The notes beneath the pieces are model-generated. The model had not been told where the DNA came from. It did not search any database and saw only the letters and a program-made list of their open reading frames with translations. Shown piece by piece: positions 1 to 6,269 of a DNA stretch of 9,735 bases; position 1 is the stretch's first letter; the number at the start of each line of letters is the position of its first letter. This DNA comes from Prolixibacteraceae bacterium. GTDB taxonomy: Bacteria > Bacteroidota > Bacteroidia > Bacteroidales > Prolixibacteraceae. The translations under genes and the position numbers were made by a program. The stretch covers positions 1 through 9,735 of the forward strand of contig JAGODU010000149.1 of assembly GCA_017998095.1 (NCBI GenBank), written 5' to 3'.

Positions 1-2
1 AA

Positions 3-15
3 GGGATTCGAACCC
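3..15 (-). other. tRNA T-arm-like 13-mer, possible att or tRNA 3' remnant
   Basis: Read on the minus strand this is GGG-TTCGAAT-CCC, the form of a tRNA T-arm with a 7-base loop. The two bases flanking each side complete a 5-bp stem only poorly (one A:T pair and one C:T mismatch). No anticodon arm follows on the 5' side, where a hairpin lies instead, and any acceptor stem would fall left of the window. It could be the 3' remnant of a tRNA left at an integration junction, part of a dispersed repeat, or chance. Confidence 0.25.
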
Positions 16-22
16 GTGAGGG

Positions 23-70
23 CAATTTGCGTTAAGAAAATGCTCCTGTGCGAGCATTTTTAGCAAATTG
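23..70. repeat. Nested inverted repeat, bidirectional terminator-like hairpin
   Basis: The outer arms CAATTTGC (23-30) and GCAAATTG (63-70) match perfectly. Inside them, AAAATGCTC (37-45) and GAGCATTTT (52-60) form a perfect 9-bp stem around the 6-base loop CTGTGC. The inner hairpin is followed by a T run on the plus strand and by TTTTC on the minus strand, so it could terminate transcription in either direction. Only five base pairs of the inner stem are GC-containing. It may equally be the core of a dispersed palindromic repeat, since it touches the T-arm-like motif and the GC-rich patch. Confidence 0.6.
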
Positions 71-143
71 TAGGAGCCCGGCACCGGAGCGGATGCGACG
101 GTGGGCGACGTCACCAGCATGCGAGCAGAGCGGAGCAGGCGGC
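71..143. other. GC-rich non-coding patch at left edge
   Basis: Fifty of the seventy bases at 71-140 are G or C, about twice the level of the rest of the window. Composition falls abruptly to very AT-rich from about 150. A frame open from base 1 ends at a TAG within 61-63, and no start codon with a ribosome site lies in the patch, so I see no gene. It may be chromosomal backbone, a remnant repeat, or the edge of the transferred island. Confidence 0.5.
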
Positions 144-150
144 GAATTTC

Positions 151-396
151 TCTATGACTTATTTTTAGTAATTTATAAATAATTTGAACTAAGAATGGCT
201 GTTTTTATTCTAAGTATAGTGAAATATTCCACATTATTATCGCTTAATTAATCAGCACAAAAGATTATATTTACAAATATAACTAATTAAAATAATTGAG
301 ACAAAATACTGGATAATTATGGTAACTGTGAACAAAATTTTAGTAGGTTTTTTTGTCACGTTTACTCAGTACTGGTAGAATAATCCTGAAAAAAGA
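151..396. other. AT-rich non-coding leader upstream of the methyltransferase
   Basis: No convincing reading frame is seen on either strand. Two weak symmetric elements are present. One is a near-palindrome at 219-232 (GTG-a-AATATT-c-CAC, with one mismatched pair). The other is a 9-bp stem with one bulged base, GTGA-a-CAAAA at 328-337 pairing with TTTTGTCAC at 351-359 across a 13-base loop. Either could be an operator or an RNA hairpin, but in sequence this AT-rich such symmetry can arise by chance. Confidence 0.4.
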
Positions 397-425
397 TTGA
401 ACTTGTCTAAGAGAAATTATATACT
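397..425 (+). promoter_or_regulatory. Predicted sigma-A-type promoter for the methyltransferase operon
   Basis: TTGAAC (397-402, four of six matches to TTGACA) is separated by exactly 17 bases from TATACT (420-425, five of six matches to TATAAT). An A-run just upstream could act as an UP element. Transcription would begin near 432 and leave a 5' untranslated leader of about 100 bases. This is the best promoter match before the first gene, but it is a prediction from consensus only. Confidence 0.5.
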
Positions 426-533
426 AATAATATACAACTTGTAATAAACATACCTACAGGATTACCGTAATTAATAATCTGTTAAGTCTCATTTAGTTAT
501 TTAGATTATTAGAACAACAGTAAGGAGATAAAA

Positions 534-1355
534 ATGCCTGCTATTGAACCATTTATACGATGGGCTGGTGGAAAGACATGGCTTGTAAAATATATTAAAG
601 ATATTATGGGACAGATACAGTTTAACCATTATCATGAAACCTTTTTAGGCGGTGGGGCTATCTTTTTCGCACTCGATCATAGAAATAAGGCGTATTTGTC
701 AGATATTAATCAAGAGCTGATTGATACATACATTGCAGTCAGAGATTTTCCGAATGAAGTTATTGAAGCATTCGTGAGGTATGAAGTATCTGAAGAAAAT
801 TATTATAAAGTACGCGACGAAGATCCTGATACAATCATAGATAAAGCTGCGCGTTTTATATATTTGAACCAGACTTCATATAATGGGTTATACAGAGTTA
901 ATAAAAAAGGTAAATATAATGTACCATACGGTTTTAGAGATACCATGGAGTATGATACAAAAAGGATCTTAGCGGCTAGTAATAAACTTAGGAAAGCAGA
1001 TATAAAATGCGAGGATTTTATGTCTCACAAAAGCAAACTCCAAAAGGGTGACTTGGTGTTTTTAGATCCTCCATATACAGTTTCTCACAATAATAATGGG
1101 TTTATTGAGTATAATAAAAATCTGTTTTCGTTGGAGGATCAAAGGCGTTTGAGCGATTACATTAGTTATATTAAAAAAAAGGAAGCGTATTACATACTAA
1201 CGAATGCAGCACATCCAACGATTGCAGAGATTTTTAGCAAAGGGGATCGACAAATTACTCTTAGTAGACAGAGTTTAATAGGCGGGAAGAATTCAAAGCG
1301 TGAGGTGGTATCTGAATATATCTTTACTAATATTCCTAAAGGGGTGCTAAGATGA
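534..1355 (+). CDS. D12-class (Dam-like) DNA adenine N6-methyltransferase
   Basis: Predicted to transfer a methyl group from S-adenosylmethionine to the N6 of adenine in a short DNA target. At 273 residues it has the usual length for the D12/Dam family. Visible family features, in order, are AGGK near the N-terminus (11-14), the SAM-binding motif I FLGGGAIFF (37-45), the conserved block LNQTSYNGLYRVN (111-123), the catalytic motif DPPY (178-181), and a C-terminal EYIFTN (261-266). The ATG is preceded by AAGGAGAT (522-529), with six bases between GGAG and the start. The stop overlaps the next start as ATGA, so the two genes are almost certainly co-transcribed and translationally coupled. The target site cannot be read from sequence: GATC is common in the family but not assured. 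In a Gram-positive host such an enzyme usually protects DNA as part of a restriction-modification set rather than serving mismatch repair. Family assignment is firm; the role is inference. Confidence 0.93.
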   Translation: MPAIEPFIRWAGGKTWLVKYIKDIMGQIQFNHYHETFLGGGAIFFALDHRNKAYLSDINQELIDTYIAVRDFPNEVIEAFVRYEVSEENYYKVRDEDPDTIIDKAARFIYLNQTSYNGLYRVNKKGKYNVPYGFRDTMEYDTKRILAASNKLRKADIKCEDFMSHKSKLQKGDLVFLDPPYTVSHNNNGFIEYNKNLFSLEDQRRLSDYISYIKKKEAYYILTNAAHPTIAEIFSKGDRQITLSRQSLIGGKNSKREVVSEYIFTNIPKGVLR

Positions 1356-3661
1356 GTCAAACAAAAACAACATGGGGAAAAGTGGTTTCAGGTCAAGAAT
1401 TGGTTACAGCGAAAAGATTCCGAAGCAAATCGTTTATAACTAGAAAGGAAAGAATGCTGGCTCTGCCAGATTTAATTAGTGAGGGCTGGAGTGAATACAA
1501 AACTTACAGTGACCCTAAATTTGTAGGAGTTAAGAAGAAAAAACCATTTGACGAACTCTTTGAAGATAAAGTTTGGATGATGTTCGCAAACCTTGGCTTT
1601 ACCGATATGAATTGTGATCGCAAATTTTATATGTCATATGATTATCAGAATCCGGATTTTACGCAGCAAATAGATGTATTCGCGGCGGATGAGGAGACTA
1701 TTATCATTGTAGAATGTAAGGCATCTGAAACGATAAAAGATGGTGTGTTTAAGAAATATATAGAGGCTTTTCATGGGCAAATGGAGGGTTTGAGAAAAGA
1801 AGCACAGAAGAAATATCCAGGAAGAAAAGTGAAATTTATTTGGGCTACTCACAATTATATAATGAGCAAAGCGGATGTAGACAAACTTAATGAATGGGGT
1901 ATTATACATTTTAGTGATGCCGCAATAGACTATTATACTGATCTTGCAAAACATCTTGGGAGTTGCGCAAAATATCAGCTTCTTGGTAACCTTTTTGCCA
2001 ATCAAGAAATTAAAAATATGGATGATCAGATCCCGGCCATTCTAGGTAAGATGGGTGGGCATACATACTACTCTTTTTCAATAGAACCCGAAAGACTATT
2101 GAAGATTGGTTATGTCCTTCACCGAAATGAAGCGAACAAAAGCATGATGCCCACATATCAGCGGCTTATCAAAAAGAAAAGGCTTACTGAAGTACAAACT
2201 TTTATAAAAAACGATGGCTATTTTCCTAATTCTTTAGTGATTAGCATTGACACCCAAGGGAAAAATTTGAAATTTGATACATCTTCGATGCGAGTGGAGG
2301 GTTCAATATCAAAACTGGGCATACTTCATCTGCCTAAAAGATATCGTTCTGCTTATATCATAGATGGACAACATAGGTTATATGGATACTCAGACACAAA
2401 GTATGCAAGGACAAATTCAATACCTGTTGTTGCTTTTATAGACCTTGATCGAGAAGAGCAAATCAAGTTGTTTATGGATATAAATGAAAATCAAAAGGCT
2501 GTTCCTAAAACATTGAGAGTGACACTTAATGCGGATATGTTATGGGAATCAGATGATTATAACGAAAGGCGTCAGGCATTACGTTCGAAAATTGCTCAAA
2601 TGCTTGGTGAGGAGGACACCTCACCATTATTAGGTCGTGTTGTTGTTGGCGAAAATGAATCCTCTCCAACAAAGTGTATTACTGTTGAGGCTATACAAGC
2701 AGCACTTAAAAAGTGTCAATTCTTCAGTCAGTTTACAAAGAAGGATATCATACAGAAGGATGGTACATTTGATATTGGCCCTCTCCAAGGAACATGCGAC
2801 TTATTTTACCCATTTATTGAAGAATGCTTACGCTATATAAAGTCTTACACAGAGGAAGAGTGGGTTAAAGGAGATACAAATATTGGTATTATCACAATAA
2901 ATCGTGGTATTCAAGCAATTATTCGTGTTATTAATGACATAATAAATCACCTAGTTGCTAGAGATATAATACATCCAAAAACGGATAGCTTTGAAAAGAT
3001 TATCAGTGAAGTGAAATATTATCTTGATCCGCTTATTAATTATTTTAATCAAATAACACTCGAACAAAGGAAAGATCTGCGGGGTTATTTCGGTGGTGGC
3101 GCAGATACAAGGTTTTGGCGCGCATTCCAGAAAGCTATTTCTGACGAGAGAGATGACTTCAAGCCAGAAGGTTTAGATGAATACTGGGCCGATGAAGCAA
3201 AAACATATAATGAAGAATCCATGCGCTATATTAGATCTATAGAGCTCTTCGTTAAGGCTTTGATAGCGGACCAACTCGAAAAAGTCCGTGGATCGAATTG
3301 GCTTATAACAGGCATTCCAAAACCGGTATATAGCCGAGCCAAAAAAGAAGCGGATGATCAAACATATGATATCATAGCAGGTGGCGGAAGCGGTGAACCT
3401 GTATCAATCTGGGACTGTGTTACATTAGCTGAATGTAAAGATGTTATCACCAATGGGCGAAATTGGACGGATATCTTTGAACCATTATTTACTCGTCCAG
3501 AGGAAGAAAAAATCCCTGGAGGAAAGGATGCAAAAACTAATTGGTTGGCACGACTTAGTACAATAAATAATAAATTAGCCAAAGCATCGTATAGTGTATC
3601 TACAGAGGAGTATAATTTCATTAAGTCAGTTTATGTATGGCAATGTAATGGGAATAAATGA
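1352..3661 (+). CDS. Fusion protein: N-terminal PD-(D/E)XK nuclease-like domain plus DGQHR domain
   Basis: This 769-residue protein has two recognisable parts. Residues about 65-200 look like a Mrr/type IV-style PD-(D/E)XK fold: an acidic helix (FDELFEDKVW, 66-75), then QQIDVF with Asp108, then IIVECKA with Glu121-x-Lys123 on a predicted strand. From about 235 to 400 comes a DGQHR domain, with YIIDGQHRLYGY (335-346; DGQHR itself 338-342) and the downstream INENQKAVP (377-385), the pattern seen in DndB and DpdB proteins and the wider ParB-like superfamily. The remaining ~370 residues are unassigned and helical in character. DndB itself is about half this size and lacks the nuclease part. Known DGQHR proteins act with DNA-modification systems: DndB controls phosphorothioation genes and DpdB belongs to 7-deazaguanine insertion. 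The ATGA overlap with the methyltransferase ties this protein to it as a restriction partner, target reader or regulator. AAAGGGGTG (1338-1346) supports the start. The frame is intact. Domains are confident; function is not known. Confidence 0.85.
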   Translation: MSQTKTTWGKVVSGQELVTAKRFRSKSFITRKERMLALPDLISEGWSEYKTYSDPKFVGVKKKKPFDELFEDKVWMMFANLGFTDMNCDRKFYMSYDYQNPDFTQQIDVFAADEETIIIVECKASETIKDGVFKKYIEAFHGQMEGLRKEAQKKYPGRKVKFIWATHNYIMSKADVDKLNEWGIIHFSDAAIDYYTDLAKHLGSCAKYQLLGNLFANQEIKNMDDQIPAILGKMGGHTYYSFSIEPERLLKIGYVLHRNEANKSMMPTYQRLIKKKRLTEVQTFIKNDGYFPNSLVISIDTQGKNLKFDTSSMRVEGSISKLGILHLPKRYRSAYIIDGQHRLYGYSDTKYARTNSIPVVAFIDLDREEQIKLFMDINENQKAVPKTLRVTLNADMLWESDDYNERRQALRSKIAQMLGEEDTSPLLGRVVVGENESSPTKCITVEAIQAALKKCQFFSQFTKKDIIQKDGTFDIGPLQGTCDLFYPFIEECLRYIKSYTEEEWVKGDTNIGIITINRGIQAIIRVINDIINHLVARDIIHPKTDSFEKIISEVKYYLDPLINYFNQITLEQRKDLRGYFGGGADTRFWRAFQKAISDERDDFKPEGLDEYWADEAKTYNEESMRYIRSIELFVKALIADQLEKVRGSNWLITGIPKPVYSRAKKEADDQTYDIIAGGGSGEPVSIWDCVTLAECKDVITNGRNWTDIFEPLFTRPEEEKIPGGKDAKTNWLARLSTINNKLAKASYSVSTEEYNFIKSVYVWQCNGNK

Positions 3662-3751
3662 TCGATTTAGTGCCAGACTTTTACGTTATTAGGCTATCAA
3701 GCTTGGTTGGAAGCATAATCTAGTAATCTTTACATCTGACACACATTGCTT
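3662..3751. other. Short spacer between the DGQHR-fusion stop and its terminator
   Basis: No gene is visible. Together with the terminator and the AT-rich leader that follow, it makes up a 364-bp gap between the two main operons. Confidence 0.4.
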
Positions 3752-3783
3752 AGACCTACCAATGTATTATTGATAGGTCTTTT
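3752..3783 (+). terminator. Rho-independent terminator after the methyltransferase/DGQHR operon
   Basis: AGACCTA (3752-3758) pairs perfectly with TAGGTCT (3774-3780). A single C/A mismatch follows, then CAAT (3760-3763) pairs with ATTG (3769-3772) around the 5-base loop GTATT. The stem runs into TTTT (3780-3783). The T-run is short, so read-through is possible. It lies about 90 bases after the stop of the DGQHR fusion gene and separates that operon from the McrBC-like operon. Confidence 0.75.
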
Positions 3784-4012
3784 GTAGTGTCAAGAAAATA
3801 TCTTATAGGAGCTAGATTGTATATAAAAAGTACATATAAAAAATAACTTCCAATGTATATAACAGTACTAGTCGTGTGAAAAAAATTGTTAAATTCGATT
3901 TAAAGGTGATTCTATATAACAATATTATGTATTTCTTCTCTATGCAGGATATGGAAAATACCTGTAGAATATTTTATTCAGAAGATGAAATTTGTAATTT
4001 TTTATGGATATT
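3784..4012. other. AT-rich leader of the McrBC-like operon
   Basis: This should carry the promoter of the McrBC-like pair, since a terminator precedes it. I could not find a match with good boxes and good spacing: TTGTTA (3886-3891) and TATATA (3913-3918) are 21 bases apart. A direct repeat ATATAAAAA occurs at 3821-3829 and 3834-3842. The promoter may be weak or may use other contacts. Confidence 0.35.
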
Positions 4013-4019
4013 GAGGTGA
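3927..4019 (+). CDS. Possible 30-codon leader peptide before the McrB-like gene
   Basis: An ATG-initiated frame of 30 codons ends at TGA 4017-4019, inside the GAGGTGAT ribosome site of the McrB-like gene. The nearest ribosome-site-like sequence (AAAGGTGAT, 3902-3910) is 16 bases upstream of the ATG, which is too far for a good start. The frame is the same as that of the downstream gene and is separated from it only by this stop plus two codons. The peptide resembles nothing I recognise. It could couple translation to the downstream gene or be a chance frame. Confidence 0.15.
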   Translation: MYFFSMQDMENTCRIFYSEDEICNFLWILR

Positions 4020-4020
4020 T
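4013..4020 (+). promoter_or_regulatory. Ribosome binding site supporting a TTG start
   Basis: GAGGTGAT lies five bases before the TTG at 4026 and fits the 3' end of 16S rRNA well. It decides for the TTG start of the McrB-like protein: the first in-frame ATG comes about 105 codons later and would remove most of the N-terminal domain. Confidence 0.7.
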
Positions 4021-4025
4021 AAAAG

Positions 4026-6269
4026 TTGAGTTCAAAAGCAAAGTTCTTTGAATACTTAGGACCCAAAAACAGTCTTTCTGGATATGTAAGATCTTATAAA
4101 CTGATATTTCTTACTATCTTATTTGAATTACTCGATGATAGAGGAACGGCGAAGACTATTGAAGTGGCAAGACATTTTAAGAAATTCTATGAAGGTAGAA
4201 AGAAAAAAGGGCTTGTATCAGACGCAGATGTTGAACCTAGAATAGAAAACATTGAGAGTTCGACTGTTAATCAGGTTCTTTCCGTAATAAAAGACAACCC
4301 ATATAGAGTTATTAGTGATAAGGGTTTTATAAGTATTGAAATGATTGATGGTGAAGAGTACTTTGTTTTGGATAAAGAGTTGTATAAAGAGATAAATGAT
4401 GAGGATAGGGAACACATATTGCAATTATTGGGAGAAAAAATAGACTTATATTTCAGAAGGATTGATAGCGGGGTGGATAATTTGCAGAATCAAGGAATAT
4501 TAAGAAAACTTATTGAAGAATTCATGGAAAGCTATATTAGTATAAGGACATCAACTCCATTTGGCAGAAATCCTATAGGCAATATTATTACAAATAAGAT
4601 CCCAGAGCTAATTAGTAATTATAATTTTATTGATAAAAGTACATACCAAATTAAAGGTTCATATGGTAATGGGAACTGGACATATACACCCTGGATTGCG
4701 ATATATGATAAGAGAATTACTACAACTGTACAAGAAGGGGTTTATATAGTTTACCTTTTCTCCTCCGATATGGAAAGGGTTTACTTAACTCTAAATCAAG
4801 GATGTACAAGATTAAGTAATTCTATCGGTAGGAGAGAAGCCATTAATATAATGCAAGAGTTATCAAATAAGGTAAGGTTCCAAATAGACTCTAGAGGTTT
4901 TTATACAGATAATAACTTGAATATTGGGCATGAGCTTTATGAGAAAGGCACCATATTTTACAAAGTGTATGAGAAGGGCAGTATCCCTGGAGATGATCAA
5001 CTAATTGAAGATTTAGCAAAAATAATGGATATATATCAAGAGTACTATAAGTACTTTATTGATAAAATAAATGCGGATATACAACCTAACTTAAGTATCA
5101 GTGCACCTTTGATACAAGATAATGAGCTGAACATAAAAGATGAAGTTGAAAGAATATCCTTATACATAAGAAGCAAAGGATTTACTTACTCAGACGACTT
5201 AATTAAGAACTTCTATCTTGCACTTAAGTCAAAACCATTTGTAATTTTAGCAGGCACTTCCGGCACAGGGAAGAGCAAGCTTATAAGATTGTTTGCTGAG
5301 GCTATTGGTGCAACTTCTGAGAATGAGCGATTTAAACTTATTTCTGTGCGCCCAGACTGGTCTGATTCTACAGATTTATTAGGTTACATGGACCTGAATG
5401 GGAGATTTCACGCAGGCGTCCTGACGAATATTATTGTAAAAGCCTTACATAATCCTAATTATCCCTTTATTGTTTGTTTAGATGAAATGAACCTTGCAAG
5501 GGTTGAATACTACCTAAGTGATATATTATCAATAATGGAGTCGCGTAAATGGGATTCTAGGGAAATAGTAACTGATAGACTAATTGAAAATGAATACTTA
5601 GAAAGTTCCTACATCGATACCAATCACCATAGAGACATAATAATTCCTGAAAATCTATATATAATCGGGACTGTAAATATGGATGAGACAACATTTCCAT
5701 TTAGTAAGAAGGTTTTGGATAGAGCAAATACGATTGAGTTTTCATATGTCGACCTTGACATAAAAACAGAAAGTATTGAAAAACAACAACCTGTAATTCT
5801 TCACAATGGCTTTTTGAGAAGTGAATATTTATTACTCGAAGATTGCATGAAATATGAAGAGCAGATTATTGAGACAATTTCAATACTCAAAGAAATAAAT
5901 AGTCAATTGCAGCCTGCAAATTTGAATTTTGGGTATAGGATTAGAGATGAAATTTGTTTTTATGTGATCTATAATCACATACATAGTCTATTATCGTTTA
6001 ATGAAGCTATGGATAATGCAATATTGCAAAAGCTTCTTCCGAGAATTCAAGGTAGTAATAGTTCGATAAAAAGATCGCTGACAAGCTTGTTTAAAATATG
6101 TATAAATAATAGCGCTCAAATACTCTCATATGAAAGTGTTGGGGTATCTGAAGAAATGTTCGAGTATATAAATGAGCACATAAATATTCCATACAAGAAA
6201 TCCGCAGAAAAGATTGCATTTATGATGAGGAGGTTTGAAGAGGATGGCTTCACCTCTTATTGGTTATAA
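4026..6269 (+). CDS. McrB-like AAA+ NTPase with DUF3578-type N-terminal domain
   Basis: Predicted motor and specificity subunit of a McrBC-like restriction complex, acting as a ring that drives the partner nuclease along DNA. It has 747 residues and a TTG start. Residues about 1-145 form an extra domain with a helix-rich, winged-helix-like pattern (LSGYVRSYKLIFL, 17-29, then a basic segment) that I cannot assign firmly. About 175-345 matches the DUF3578 (MrcB N-terminal) domain, including the region around NPIGNIITNKIP (182-193). The AAA+ part begins near 390: Walker A AGTSGTGKS (409-417, Lys416), Walker B FIVCLDEMNLARVE (481-494, Asp486-Glu487), sensor region IIGTVNMDETT (546-556), and KVLDRAN with a candidate arginine finger Arg566. 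Classical McrB has MNxxDR as its GTP-specific signature. Here the equivalent is VNMDET, so nucleotide preference may differ. The gene overlaps its partner by 26 bases. Family assignment is firm; that it senses modified DNA is not shown. Confidence 0.9.
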   Translation: MSSKAKFFEYLGPKNSLSGYVRSYKLIFLTILFELLDDRGTAKTIEVARHFKKFYEGRKKKGLVSDADVEPRIENIESSTVNQVLSVIKDNPYRVISDKGFISIEMIDGEEYFVLDKELYKEINDEDREHILQLLGEKIDLYFRRIDSGVDNLQNQGILRKLIEEFMESYISIRTSTPFGRNPIGNIITNKIPELISNYNFIDKSTYQIKGSYGNGNWTYTPWIAIYDKRITTTVQEGVYIVYLFSSDMERVYLTLNQGCTRLSNSIGRREAINIMQELSNKVRFQIDSRGFYTDNNLNIGHELYEKGTIFYKVYEKGSIPGDDQLIEDLAKIMDIYQEYYKYFIDKINADIQPNLSISAPLIQDNELNIKDEVERISLYIRSKGFTYSDDLIKNFYLALKSKPFVILAGTSGTGKSKLIRLFAEAIGATSENERFKLISVRPDWSDSTDLLGYMDLNGRFHAGVLTNIIVKALHNPNYPFIVCLDEMNLARVEYYLSDILSIMESRKWDSREIVTDRLIENEYLESSYIDTNHHRDIIIPENLYIIGTVNMDETTFPFSKKVLDRANTIEFSYVDLDIKTESIEKQQPVILHNGFLRSEYLLLEDCMKYEEQIIETISILKEINSQLQPANLNFGYRIRDEICFYVIYNHIHSLLSFNEAMDNAILQKLLPRIQGSNSSIKRSLTSLFKICINNSAQILSYESVGVSEEMFEYINEHINIPYKKSAEKIAFMMRRFEEDGFTSYWL
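6227..6233 (+). promoter_or_regulatory. Ribosome binding site that places the McrC-like start at ATG 6244
   Basis: GAGGAGG ends 10 bases before ATG 6244 but only one base before the alternative in-frame TTG at 6235. A start that close could not be used, so the ATG is preferred. The site lies inside the end of the McrB-like gene, as expected for translational coupling. Confidence 0.75.

Noticed and set aside
1..90. A complete tRNA gene on the minus strand
   Set aside because: Only a T-arm-like 13-mer is present, with an imperfect stem. No anticodon or D arm can be folded from the bases that follow.
1634..2005. A 123-codon minus-strand frame inside the DGQHR fusion gene
   Set aside because: It is antisense to a well-supported domain, has no family features and lacks a ribosome site; it is a shadow of the real gene. 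The same applies to the minus-strand frames at 3173-3621, 4218-4424, 7347-7718 and 8237-8431.
6235..6243. TTG start for the McrC-like protein
   Set aside because: It would lie one base after the Shine-Dalgarno sequence GAGGAGG. ATG 6244 has workable spacing.
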